A DNA stretch of 38,724 nt from Ramicandelaber brevisporus (lineage: Eukaryota; Kickxellomycota; Ramicandelaberales; Ramicandelaberaceae): assembly GCA_025201865.1 (NCBI GenBank), contig MU602872.1:1-38724 (forward strand), read 5' to 3'. Both the position numbers and the translations under genes were made by a program. The notes under the pieces are model-generated. The model searched no databases, was not told the DNA's origin, and worked only from the letters and a program-made list of their open reading frames with translations. Shown piece after piece: positions 20,114 to 29,705 of the stretch; the first letter of the stretch is position 1; every line of letters starts with the position of its first letter.

Positions 20114-20812
20114 ATGGCCAAAATCATTCTCAAAGTGAAGCAGTCGACCAGCAATCCTGGCGCTGCCGGTGACTCCACACCAGCTTCCTCTTCACAGCGG
20201 TCCGGCTCAACTGCTCCAGCAGCGTCAGCCGTCGCCTCAACACCTTCGGCAGCGACACCTGCTTCATCAGCCGCAACACCCGAAGAGACCTCTCGGAAAC
20301 GAAAGCGCACAACGGCCGGCACTGACAATGGTGCATCGAATGGCTACGCATCAGCTGGAGCTTCTACGCCTACTGCTGCTGCAAGTGCTACAGGTGGAGG
20401 AAGCAGCACCCCATCAGTGATCAATGCGGCATCGGCCATCTTGGGAACTAGAAAGCGACGAGCAAGGACACCAGCAACATCGAGCACGCTGTCACCAGCG
20501 CCGCCATCCAACGGTGTCAACTCATCTGCCTCGGCTCAGGCAGCAGGACTATCCTCCCCTCTTGCAATGTCGTCACTAACGCAGTCAAATAGAACGGCTG
20601 CAACAGGCGGTAACGACGAAGATGGCGACACGGCTGCCTCGGCAGAAGCTGGTGCGAGTAGAGGAGTTCAGTCGCTCAGATACAACAAGGAGCTGCCACC
20701 AACAAGGAAATGGACATCTGAGCCCAGCCAGTATCAACTAAGTGGTGGCGGTACATTAACACTGTCATTCTGGAGAAGGTCTGAGAATAGAGCAACTCCA
20801 TTGACATTTTGA
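20114..20812 (+). CDS. Ala/Ser/Thr-rich protein, possible INO80 subunit Ies4-like
   Basis: The 232-residue protein starts MAKIILKVKQ, continues as a long Ala/Ser/Thr/Pro low-complexity stretch with two basic patches (SRKRKRT, TRKRRAR), and ends in a denser block. That block, near residues 194-227, reads LRYNKELPPTRKW, about ten residues, then SGGGTLTLSFWRRSE. A short beta-like start with hydrophobic/lysine alternation, and a C-terminal P-R-K-W followed by S-x-G and a final W, recalls the fungal INO80-complex subunit Ies4. The match is by eye and weak. Basic patches suggest a nuclear protein. The ATG at 20114 is the first in frame. It converges with the copper ATPase, with 279 bp between stops. 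Confidence 0.6.
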   Translation: MAKIILKVKQSTSNPGAAGDSTPASSSQRSGSTAPAASAVASTPSAATPASSAATPEETSRKRKRTTAGTDNGASNGYASAGASTPTAAASATGGGSSTPSVINAASAILGTRKRRARTPATSSTLSPAPPSNGVNSSASAQAAGLSSPLAMSSLTQSNRTAATGGNDEDGDTAASAEAGASRGVQSLRYNKELPPTRKWTSEPSQYQLSGGGTLTLSFWRRSENRATPLTF

Positions 20813-21091
20813 AAAGCATACTACTAACTACACACACACATAAATACGCACACACACTATCCTCAGTTAAGTTATCCTGGTTAGTTTACTAACCATCTCT
20901 AATTAATATATGTAAAGAAAAGAAGAGGTTAGATTGTTTTCAACATTTTTGTTTAAAGAACAAACAAAAGGAAACAACGAAGAAAAGGAGTGAAAGAGTG
21001 AAAGAGTTATAGAAGGTAGAGAATGAAAGAGTGAGTAATAGCAATTGGAAATTTAAAATTTAAAGAAGAAAAAAGAGAGACAAGAAGAGGT

Positions 21092-24000
21092 TTATACGCG
21101 ACTGTAAGCATCATTCTCATTGACAAGACGTTGATATCTTTGCGGCCGCATGTAGTTGAGAGCAGTATCGAATACTCTTGTAATTCCGCCAAGTATCCAC
21201 CCATCGCGGCGTGATCTTTCGCCAGTGAACCATGAGCCTTGACTTGGAGCGCCATCTTCAACTGTCAAGTGTTGAGCGTCAGCAGTGGCAACATCAGACA
21301 GCCATCCAGATGGAGGCTCGGCGAGAACTGGCCGCTTGTACAGCTTAAGCAAAAGACTGCTGCAGACTACGCTGACGCTGGAGAGAGCCATTGCAGCACC
21401 TGCCCACATGGGAGGGATGCTGACATTCCAGGGTAAGAAGACACCCATCGCGAGCGGAATGCCAACCAGATTGTAGGAAGTTGCCCAGACAAAGTTCCAT
21501 CTAATTCTGCGGAAGATGTGCTGAGACAGATCAAGAGCAGTGACAATATCAGCCAGATCGGCTCGCATCAACACAATGGAGGCAGCTTCCATTGCAACAT
21601 CCGTACCCGAAGACACGGCAATGCCAACATTGGCTGCAGCCAGAGCAGGAGAATCATTGACGCCATCACCAACCATGGCAACAACGCGTGTCTTTGCCTT
21701 GGAGGCCGCTGAGTCATTGCTACCAAACTGCTGACGAGGAGGATCGCCAGGAGCAGTGTAGGTTTGAAGGCTTCTAATAAGAGCGGTCTTACCAGCAGGT
21801 AGAACACCAGCATGCACTTCGGATATGCCACATTCACGCGCAATGGCATTTGCAGTTCTGCGCTGATCTCCAGTAACCATTATTATTCTATAGCCCAGTT
21901 CACGAAGAGAGTAAATGACAGCTGGTGCCTCAGGTCTAATAACATCAGCCACAGCAATGCATCCAATGAATGAGCCATTGCATGCTGCCAGTACAACAGT
22001 CTTTCCCATAACTTCCAATTCGCCTCTCATTGAACGCCATGCAGCAGGCACTTTGATTCCTTGGTTTTCCAGCCAATTTTGATTGCCCACAATAACATCA
22101 ACTGGCACTGGCATTGGTGATTCTGTGACATTGACTAGTGCACGAATACCTGATCCAGCAGATGCTTCAAACTTGTCTACATGTGCAAACGGGAATGCAG
22201 TGCTATTGTTGGTGCCAGCGCTACTACCGATATGTCCATTCTGAGATAGATTTAGGTCGGCTTTGATATAGTTTGCAATGGCTCTTCCAATCGGGTGTTC
22301 AGATCTAGATTCAGCAGCACCAATGGCAATTAGCAGTCTTCTTCTAATCAACACATCGTTTCCATCGATTAGTCTGCAGTCAGATACACTCATTTGGCCC
22401 TTTGTTAAAGTACCTGTTTTATCAAATACTATAGTGTCCACGTTGTGAGCAGCCTCCAGTGGTTCACCACCCTTGATCAGGATTCCTAGCTGAGCACCTA
22501 CTCCAGTTCCCACCATAACAGCGGTTGGTGTACTTAAACCCAAGGCACACGGACAGGCAACTACAATAACAGCCACAGCCAGCTTAAGAGATGCAATAAA
22601 GTAACCAGAGCTATCGCGAGCTGCCTCCTTTTCCATCTTGATCATTTCAGGCAAGCTATCTGGATTTTTAATGGCAAAACATACAATCATCCAAGCAACA
22701 AAAGTAATGAAACCTAATACCAACACCATTGGAACAAAGTAGCCAGAAACAGTATCAGCAATCTGCTGGATTGGAGCTTTAGTAGATTGAGCATCCTGAA
22801 CTAATTTGACAACATGGGCTAAAGTGGTATCAGCACCAACTCTTGTCGCTCTCATTATAAAGTTACCTCCTCCGCAGTTAACTGTTCCACCCAAGACTGA
22901 ATCGCCTTTTACTTTATTGATTGGGACTGACTCGCCTGTAACCATGGATTCATCCACTCCACTTGATCCCTCAATGATAAATCCATCTGCTGGAATGCGC
23001 TCTCCGGGGAATACTCTTAGTGCATCTCCGGTCTGAACCAACTCTGTAGGGATTTTACGCTCATTGGTTATCGCTATACTTGATTCAGTAGTTAGCTTAT
23101 CTGGCGATGAATTTTCAGGAATTAGTCCCTCAACCAGCGTAGTAAAAGTCGGAGTCAGTGACATTAACTTTGATAGGGCAGATGATGCGCTGGATTTGGC
23201 TCTGTTTTCCAGATATCTTCCAATACTTACAAAACATATCAGCATCACAGACGTCTCAAACACCAATTTAGGCTTAATGTGGTAAGGGGAAACGAATGCA
23301 AATATAATCATAAATACAGAAAAGAAGAATGCAGCAGAAGTTCCGACTGCAACCAGTACGTCCATTGTGGCTGATCCATGTGTTAATGCTTTGTATGATC
23401 TGCTGTAAAACTGTCTGCCAACTCCAAACTGAACTGGGATTGTTAATAGCAATTGAATAACGTGTCCAACTGTAACCGCGCTGTTAAACAATGTCACATC
23501 TATAACTGGAATCGGCTTTTCGGCTGATGAGAAGTGTGGAAGTACTTTTGCCAAAATGAACACTGGAATGCCAAATGCCAGCGTTCTTAGCAATGCTTTG
23601 CGCCACTCTATAATTTCTTTAGTACGCTGAAGGGATTCAATCTGAGTTGAAGAGTCAGATGTGCGAACCATTGCGTCAAAGCCCAGCTGTTCAATGCTTC
23701 TAACAATATCACGCACACCAATAGTCTGAGGATCATACTCAACAATAGCTGATTCAGTCATTAGTGTTACGCATACTGATTGTATTCCATTTAACTTCTT
23801 TAACTCTCTTTCAATGGTTCCAACACAGGATGCACATGTCATTCCATACACATTCAATTCCACTTTACCCTGCCTGATATCACTCAGTAATCTTGCTTCA
23901 AATCCAAGTGACTCTATGGCTGATCCAACTTCGTAGTCTGTGATGATTGACGGCTGATACCATACCACTGCCTGCTGTGCCAATAGTGACACTGTCACAC

Positions 24001-24913
24001 TGACGATGCCTGCCGTGCCATGCAAGCCTCTTTCAATAGTAGCCACGCATGATGCACACGTCATCCCATTCACTTCAAGTGTTGCACATTTGGCTCCCTC
24101 CAGTGAAGCTGCCGGCTGAGATTGTCTCTGACCAGCTGTTGATGGCATTGCACGCTTATGGTGAATGGCCTCCTCTGCAACTGATGCCATGTTGGAGTCA
24201 ACCAATGTGCGTGCAGTAGATGCAGTCATATTTGAAATAACTGACATGTGCAGTGTGTCTGATGCAGTACTACCCTCGTTTTCTACAAAGAAACTTCCAG
24301 AATCAGTTCCATTGGAAGACGCAGCAGTTAATCGGCGTTCATTATTAATACTATTAGCATCAAATTGCACATCAAATCCGCAGTCTTCAATTCTCTCTTT
24401 AATCTGCTCAGCTGTAACAATATCTGAATCATATCTAACCGTTGCACTGCCCGGATGAAGCTCAACATCTGCCGATACAACTCCATCGAGATCATCCAGT
24501 GCTCCACGAATAGCCTTAACACATGATTGACACGTCATTCCCTCAACATCAAATTTGGTTTCAACCAATTGGAGTCCACTGGGATGACCATTGCCATTCG
24601 AGCTGACGGTTGTAGATGTGGTCGTAGATGTTGTAGATGTGGTCGTAGTTGCTGATGATGATGATGTAACTGCAACCAGGTCTGCATCAAAACCACAATC
24701 TTCAATTGCACTAACGTATAGCATTCTCGCAGCCATCCGGTCTTTGTCTGACTCTGAACCATTAATGACCTTGCGTCGAATGAATGCCTTGTTCTGTTCA
24801 AGTGACACATTGATAGAAATCAGCCCCTGCATACCTCCAAGCGCCGACTGAATAGCTCTGACACATGACTGACAAGTCATGCCCCGAACGTTGATCTCAA
24901 ACTGGTCCTCCAT
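21092..24913 (-). CDS. CCC2: P1B-type copper-transporting ATPase with four HMA domains (Ccc2/ATP7-like)
   Basis: The 1273-residue pump uses ATP to move Cu(I) into the trans-Golgi lumen or out of the cell. Four heavy-metal-associated domains lie at the N-terminus. The first two carry GMTCQSC (near residues 11 and 125) and the next two GMTCASC (near 283 and 356). The catalytic part is complete: MVTGESVP actuator loop, VACPCALGLSTP with the CPC metal site at 787-789, DKTGTLT with the phosphorylated Asp at 831, SEHPIGRA, MVTGDQRRTA and VGDGVNDSPALA near 1080. The final membrane pair (WNFVWATSYNLVGIPLAMGVF) is present. It is one exon. The start at 24913 is the first ATG; upstream in-frame sequence comes from a CT-rich leader with no ATG. 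Yeast Ccc2 has two HMA domains, so four is a richer, animal-like arrangement. Confidence 0.96.
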   Translation of the reverse strand: MEDQFEINVRGMTCQSCVRAIQSALGGMQGLISINVSLEQNKAFIRRKVINGSESDKDRMAARMLYVSAIEDCGFDADLVAVTSSSSATTTTSTTSTTTSTTVSSNGNGHPSGLQLVETKFDVEGMTCQSCVKAIRGALDDLDGVVSADVELHPGSATVRYDSDIVTAEQIKERIEDCGFDVQFDANSINNERRLTAASSNGTDSGSFFVENEGSTASDTLHMSVISNMTASTARTLVDSNMASVAEEAIHHKRAMPSTAGQRQSQPAASLEGAKCATLEVNGMTCASCVATIERGLHGTAGIVSVTVSLLAQQAVVWYQPSIITDYEVGSAIESLGFEARLLSDIRQGKVELNVYGMTCASCVGTIERELKKLNGIQSVCVTLMTESAIVEYDPQTIGVRDIVRSIEQLGFDAMVRTSDSSTQIESLQRTKEIIEWRKALLRTLAFGIPVFILAKVLPHFSSAEKPIPVIDVTLFNSAVTVGHVIQLLLTIPVQFGVGRQFYSRSYKALTHGSATMDVLVAVGTSAAFFFSVFMIIFAFVSPYHIKPKLVFETSVMLICFVSIGRYLENRAKSSASSALSKLMSLTPTFTTLVEGLIPENSSPDKLTTESSIAITNERKIPTELVQTGDALRVFPGERIPADGFIIEGSSGVDESMVTGESVPINKVKGDSVLGGTVNCGGGNFIMRATRVGADTTLAHVVKLVQDAQSTKAPIQQIADTVSGYFVPMVLVLGFITFVAWMIVCFAIKNPDSLPEMIKMEKEAARDSSGYFIASLKLAVAVIVVACPCALGLSTPTAVMVGTGVGAQLGILIKGGEPLEAAHNVDTIVFDKTGTLTKGQMSVSDCRLIDGNDVLIRRRLLIAIGAAESRSEHPIGRAIANYIKADLNLSQNGHIGSSAGTNNSTAFPFAHVDKFEASAGSGIRALVNVTESPMPVPVDVIVGNQNWLENQGIKVPAAWRSMRGELEVMGKTVVLAACNGSFIGCIAVADVIRPEAPAVIYSLRELGYRIIMVTGDQRRTANAIARECGISEVHAGVLPAGKTALIRSLQTYTAPGDPPRQQFGSNDSAASKAKTRVVAMVGDGVNDSPALAAANVGIAVSSGTDVAMEAASIVLMRADLADIVTALDLSQHIFRRIRWNFVWATSYNLVGIPLAMGVFLPWNVSIPPMWAGAAMALSSVSVVCSSLLLKLYKRPVLAEPPSGWLSDVATADAQHLTVEDGAPSQGSWFTGERSRRDGWILGGITRVFDTALNYMRPQRYQRLVNENDAYSRV

Positions 24914-26116
24914 CTCCAAAAGAAACAGCCGCTTTCTCTCTCTTTGTGTGTCTCTCTGTGTCACTCACTTGAGCTACTGGACGGCCGCTGTTACCGCTGC
25001 TACTGCTGCTACTGTCGCCTCTGTTATTGTTGTTGTTGTTGAACGACGACGACGGCGGCTCAGAAATGAGAAAGTAGAACTGCTTTGCGTTTCTGTGAGA
25101 ACGTGCTAGTTGTGTGTGTGGCAAAAAAAAAAGAGAGGAAAAGAATAGAAAAGGGCTGACGAAAACGATAGAAAAGGGACAGGCTGCACACAAAAAGACG
25201 GAAGAAGCTTGCTTTCGAAAAGGACGACGACGCAGTCCAAAAATAGTTGAGTGCACCGTGAGCCAGCGAGCAAGCGAGTGAATGAGTGAGTGAGTGAGTG
25301 TGAGTGAGGAGTTATGTTATGGACGACGTGGACAAAACACAGCAAAGCAATAGGAGGAGGAAATACCGATACCGATATTGATTATTAACGGAGTCAAATT
25401 TAGACGAGCCCGAACCTGGCTGGTGCAAGGGCTGATTATGAGGGGTAGGAGATTGCTAGATAATGGCGTTATAAGCGAAGCTGGTAGTCAAACGATGAGG
25501 AAGTCGAATGGATAAGGAAGGAAGAAAGAAAGAAAGAAAGAAAAAAGAGAGAGATAGTTGATGCAAGTCTCTATCCATATAATAGAGAAGGGCTGGACTG
25601 TGAGGTATTTTTTTTACAGCTGCATTTGACTGACCGATTGAGGCATTTGCAAACATGCAGAGACAGACAGACAGAGAGAGAGGGAGATTGACGCTCTCAT
25701 ATCGCGAGCCACATGGTTCCACTATTTTTTTTTTGCGAGAACACATGAAATGGTGGATGATTTGTTCACCGATAATCCCGCGCGTACGATGTATACGATA
25801 CGAAGGAGCAGCATGGATATGAGCCATGTTGTTCCCTGCGAATGATACAGGATGTACGATAAAGGTATAGTTCACTTTGACAGTTCGGACAACCTTCCCT
25901 CCTGGAAGAACGTGCTTCCATTTTGACCCTTGGAGAAGAGGAACAGAACAGAACAGAACAGAACAAAGCGTGGGTTTCTGGGCCAAGCCCTGTCTCTCTC
26001 TCTCTCTGTCGAGTGAGTCTTGGTTTGTCGCCTGTCCTCCACTCCACACTGTCAGCGTTTGCCAACACTAGCAGATTACCTACCCTATTTTTAAACCTTG
26101 TGTTGACGCCAAAGAG
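24914..26116. other. Divergent intergenic region between copper ATPase and SEC9-like gene
   Basis: This 1.2-kb stretch has no convincing gene. It holds several simple repeats: GAGT-type near 25284-25310, GAAA-type near 25520-25543, and five copies of GAACA at 25941-25965. A minus-strand frame of 197 codons (25456-26049) begins with a non-ATG codon and is low complexity. The region must contain both promoters. I searched by eye for a clear yeast-type copper response element and did not find a convincing one. Confidence 0.5.
25941..25965 (+). repeat. (GAACA)5 pentanucleotide repeat
   Basis: Five perfect copies of GAACA lie about 150 bases upstream of the SEC9-like gene. Confidence 0.85.
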
Positions 26117-27052
26117 ATGGACGATTGGCGAAAGTACCAACAGCAACAGCAGCAACAGCAGCCGCAGCCGCCAGCACAGTCGTACGGTGCTAATCGCTTC
26201 GGCGGCGGTGCACTTCCACCTGGTGCTACTTCCACTGGCACTGGCGGCAGCTGGCAGCAGCCCGCCTGGCAGCCCGGCCAGCAATATGCCAATGAAGATG
26301 AAGAATACGACGCTATCCGCTCTGACATCATGAACATCAAACAAGAGTCTCTAGCATCCACTCGTCGTGCTCGCCAAGTTCTCGACGAGACTCAAGCCAC
26401 CGCGCAGTCCACGCTGACGACACTGGGCACTCAGTCCGAGCAGCTGATTCGCACCGAGCGCCAGCTCGAAGTTGCGCAGTTACATAGCGAGAGTGCAAAG
26501 CATCAGGCCGAGGAACTGAAGCGAGCGAATCGGTCCATTTTCAACCTTAGCTTTTCGAATCCATTCAACAAGAAGAAGCAAAAGCAGCGTGAACAAGAGT
26601 TGGCGAGATTGAGACAAGAAGAAGCCGCGCAAAAGGCGGAGCAGTTGACGAAAGAGCAAGCCGAGAGCAATGCGCGCGTGGCGAGTGCACTGGCTGCAAC
26701 CGGCGGTGGACGTCCTGGGCAGCATGGTCAGCAGGTGCCACCAGGAGGCTTGCCAAATGGATTGGGTACGACTACTGGACGCTATCAGATGCAGCAGCCT
26801 CAAGGACATGCGTATTCGGCAGAGGATCGCAGTCGGTACATGCTTGAGGATGAAGATGCAGCTGTGGAAGATGAGATTGATGATAACTTGAATTACATGT
26901 CGTCGGCAATTGGAAACTTGAACCGCATGGCTAATGCAATGCAGACGGAAGTTAAGGACCACAACCAGCGCATTACTCGCATCACCGATCGTGCTCGTGA
27001 GACTGATGTCCATCTCGGCCTCAGCACCCGCAAGATTGGCGGTATTAGTTAA
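26117..27052 (+). CDS. SEC9: SNAP-25/Sec9-family Qbc-SNARE
   Basis: The 311-residue protein contributes two helices to the SNARE bundle that fuses secretory vesicles with the plasma membrane. After a Gln/Pro/Gly-rich N-terminus, the first SNARE helix spans about residues 72-140 (IRSDIMNIKQESLASTRRA, later LGTQSEQLIRTERQL with the zero-layer Gln). A basic linker follows (NPFNKKKQKQREQE). The second helix lies at about 250-308 (LNYMSSAIGNLNRMANAMQ, then HNQRITRITDRARETD with its Gln). No transmembrane segment or palmitoylation-type cysteine cluster is seen, as in Sec9. The linker holds an NPF tripeptide, which in SNAP-29 binds EH-domain proteins. The ATG at 26117 is preceded by stop codons close by. 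Partners would be a Sso1-like syntaxin and a Snc-like synaptobrevin. Confidence 0.9.
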   Translation: MDDWRKYQQQQQQQQPQPPAQSYGANRFGGGALPPGATSTGTGGSWQQPAWQPGQQYANEDEEYDAIRSDIMNIKQESLASTRRARQVLDETQATAQSTLTTLGTQSEQLIRTERQLEVAQLHSESAKHQAEELKRANRSIFNLSFSNPFNKKKQKQREQELARLRQEEAAQKAEQLTKEQAESNARVASALAATGGGRPGQHGQQVPPGGLPNGLGTTTGRYQMQQPQGHAYSAEDRSRYMLEDEDAAVEDEIDDNLNYMSSAIGNLNRMANAMQTEVKDHNQRITRITDRARETDVHLGLSTRKIGGIS

Positions 27053-27287
27053 ACAACATAACACAGATTAACACAGAATAACACAATTCTTCCCTTTAAT
27101 TTACTGCCTTTTTCTTTAAAGAGTCTTACTAACCCAAATACCTAAGAGCGACAAAACGATTGTTGAACAAAGAAAAATAATAACCGAGAAGGAAAAAAGA
27201 AAAAAGATGAATATACGACATGACATTGCGTGTTAAAGGAATGAGTAGTAGTTGTTGCTTTGCGATGTTGTTTTTGAAGTCAACGAG

Positions 27288-29396
27288 TTATTGCTGTGGC
27301 TGCTGTGATGGTGTAACTGATTCGATCGGTGTGTTGGCTTGAGTGATCCGATCTTGTTCAGCTTTAACGAGTGCCACTAACTCATTGTATCTCGACGACA
27401 CATTCATCAACTTTGTTCTCAATTGTGCATTTGCCTCTCGGTAGTAATCATTGTCAACCTCGAGATTATGCAGCGCCTGTGGATCAAATGATTCAAATGC
27501 CTTTGTCTGCACACCGACTGATACCATTTTCCTCCGACCAGCAGAAGAGCCATGATAGCCAGCACCATGCGAACGGACTCGACTGCGGCTGCGGAAGATG
27601 CTGGACTGGCGTCGACTCCATTCGGCTGTTGAGCTACCATGTGATAAGCGGCGGTCTTCGGTGGTTGTGTTTGTGGAAGCTGACGCAGACACTGGTACAG
27701 TGTTGGGCGAGAACGGGGCTCGATGTGAGCGGCGACTGAGAGTTCGAGCGGCTGGTGGTGGAGCGGCTGCGGTGGCAGCAATTTGTGGGGTGGTAATTGT
27801 GTCATCTATAACCTCATCATATTCTTCTTCTTCTTCGTCGTCATCGATAGTTTGCACTTGTCTTTGCTGAGTTTGGACATTTCGCTGACGATTTCTATCA
27901 TTGCGCTCAGAGCGAATGCGTGCTCGTTCTTCAGAAACTGCCACACCTCTCGACACTTGCGCAGCCAATCGTAGATGAAGTTCGCACAGTACGTCATCAT
28001 CCAGTTCTCGAATGCTATCCTCAGGCGTCACCATCATCTGTCCGCCGTCATCCTCATCATCGGTCTCATTTCCTGCATTTCCCAATCCATCATCCAGTCG
28101 AGTTGGCTGTCGATTGCCACCTTTATTAAACACATTTTGTTCAACCATATTTTGCAGTGCATCGTTCTCTGCCTGGAGAGTATTTGTCAATTCTTTGAGT
28201 GCTTGAATCTCGCTGACAATTGCTTCACCAGTCTTTTCCATGACCAGCAACTCACTTTGTAACTTGTCGTTTCGAGTTAGTAGTCGATTGTTTTCTTTCT
28301 GCAAACTGCTGAACCGTTGCATTAACACTCGATACTTTTGTTGAAGACTAGATGCTGCTCCAGTTGAATTGACTGCTGTTTGCGAGGCTCCATTGGCTGA
28401 TGCTGAAGGTGGTGGCAATGTCCCATGTGATCGTCGCTGGCCAAGTTGAGGCTGACCATTCAACACTGATGTTGACGTTGACGTTGATGTTGAAGTTCCC
28501 GCTGATGCTGGTAATGGAGCTGCTATGAGTGCGCTATTCATTGCTGAGGACGATGTCGACTGTCCAAAGATACCGCTTCTCCGTGATGATAGCCGCCGCT
28601 GCTGCCGTGACATTACTCGAGCCGTTGTCGAGTTTGACGATGACGAAGGAGGCCGTGTTGCAGCTGCCGACTGTGTGCTATGCGGCTTGCCAACATCGAC
28701 ACTACTTCTTGCTGATGTGGATGCCACCGTGGAGGGCGGTGGAATCCGACTTGCACTACCATTTGTGGACTCTGTGGTTGAAAGTAATGATGCCGATCTG
28801 TACCTCATCTGCAGTGATGTTAGCCCTGATGTTTGACCAGACAATGTTGTTGCTGTCGCTGCCGTTACTGTTGCTGTTGCTGTTGCTGTTGCAGATGGGA
28901 TAGCGGCAGCTGGAGGGAGTGGAATACCAGATCCTCGCCGTGCCAGTACAATTGACGATGCTGCTGTTGATGATACAGTCGATGTCATCGCTACAGGCTG
29001 ATGCAGAAGATGAATTGGTGCTTGTCCTCGCCTCAAATGTGACGACCCTACTGGTGCGGTATTGGTGGTAGTGCCAACCGCTAAAGTCAGTCGGCTTGCT
29101 GGCCGAGATCCGGCTCCTGTTGACATAGCTGGCTGGCTATCGGGCGAGGTGTGTGCAGCTGCCGTCAAAGAAGGCGTGCTCTCCTCGCTGGTGACGCTGC
29201 TGCCGTTGACAACCACTGGGCCGGGATAGCCAAAGCGATGAATCTCTGCTGGCTCGCTCGGCGGCTGCCGCGGATTCAACTGAGGCGCAATGCCGCTGCC
29301 TTGTCGAGACACTGGTCGTGATACAGGACGATGTCTTTCCAGGCCCAGTGCGCTGCCGAAGCCTGTAGCAGCCCCAGTCGTCACCACTGAAGACAT
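27288..29396 (-). CDS. Ser/Thr-rich coiled-coil protein, unknown function
   Basis: I do not recognise this 702-residue protein. The N-terminal half is Ser/Thr/Ala/Pro-rich and basic, typical of a disordered region. A coiled coil near residues 345-430 has heptad-like Leu spacing (LQQKYRVLMQRFSSLQKEN, then LLTRNDKLQSELLVMEKTG, IQALKELTNTLQAEN). An acidic patch (ETDDEDDGG) and a RSERNDRNRQRN stretch follow. A second coiled coil closes the protein near 640-690 (HNLEVDNDYYREANAQLR, later NELVALVKAEQDRI). This layout, disordered basic head plus two coiled coils, is seen in cytoskeletal and polarity adaptors, but nothing proves such a role. The ATG at 29396 is the first in frame. It is convergent with the SEC9-like gene and co-oriented with the glycosyltransferase. 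Confidence 0.75.
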   Translation of the reverse strand: MSSVVTTGAATGFGSALGLERHRPVSRPVSRQGSGIAPQLNPRQPPSEPAEIHRFGYPGPVVVNGSSVTSEESTPSLTAAAHTSPDSQPAMSTGAGSRPASRLTLAVGTTTNTAPVGSSHLRRGQAPIHLLHQPVAMTSTVSSTAASSIVLARRGSGIPLPPAAAIPSATATATATVTAATATTLSGQTSGLTSLQMRYRSASLLSTTESTNGSASRIPPPSTVASTSARSSVDVGKPHSTQSAAATRPPSSSSNSTTARVMSRQQRRLSSRRSGIFGQSTSSSAMNSALIAAPLPASAGTSTSTSTSTSVLNGQPQLGQRRSHGTLPPPSASANGASQTAVNSTGAASSLQQKYRVLMQRFSSLQKENNRLLTRNDKLQSELLVMEKTGEAIVSEIQALKELTNTLQAENDALQNMVEQNVFNKGGNRQPTRLDDGLGNAGNETDDEDDGGQMMVTPEDSIRELDDDVLCELHLRLAAQVSRGVAVSEERARIRSERNDRNRQRNVQTQQRQVQTIDDDEEEEEYDEVIDDTITTPQIAATAAAPPPAARTLSRRSHRAPFSPNTVPVSASASTNTTTEDRRLSHGSSTAEWSRRQSSIFRSRSRVRSHGAGYHGSSAGRRKMVSVGVQTKAFESFDPQALHNLEVDNDYYREANAQLRTKLMNVSSRYNELVALVKAEQDRITQANTPIESVTPSQQPQQ

Positions 29397-29705
29397 CACT
29401 CGGCTTCGTTGACTCTGTTTGGTATTTTTGTTGCTTTTGTTGCTTTTGTTGTTTTTTGTTGTTTGCCCGTTTCAGGAACATGATTGTGCACACGCATTCT
29501 GTGTGAAATGCCTGCTTGTTTATGTCTGTCTGCATATCTGTCTATCCGTGTGTATGTGTTGTCGTTCTTATCATCATCGTCAAATATCATGTTTGCATCT
29601 TCCTATAGCAAGATGATGATCATCGTCATCGCTTACTACTAGAAAAGAGAAAAGGGATATGTTAATAGATAAGTAGATTGAATGTTTTGTTTTGTTTTGT
29701 ATTAG
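29397..29705 (-). other. Spacer between coiled-coil and GT25 genes
   Basis: About 310 bases separate the coiled-coil gene start from the upstream GT25-like gene's stop. The sequence contains TTTTGTTG-type repeats and a TTTTG repeat near the GT25 stop. I see nothing else in it beyond the probable promoter and 3' UTR. Confidence 0.5.

Noticed and set aside
24914-24964. Longer start for the copper ATPase
   Set aside because: The upstream in-frame codons derive from CT-rich leader DNA and lack an ATG; the first HMA domain begins directly after the Met at 24913.
25456-26049. Minus-strand frame of 197 codons between copper ATPase and SEC9-like gene
   Set aside because: It begins with GTG, contains simple-repeat translations (Ser/Leu/Phe and Arg/Glu runs) and resembles no family.
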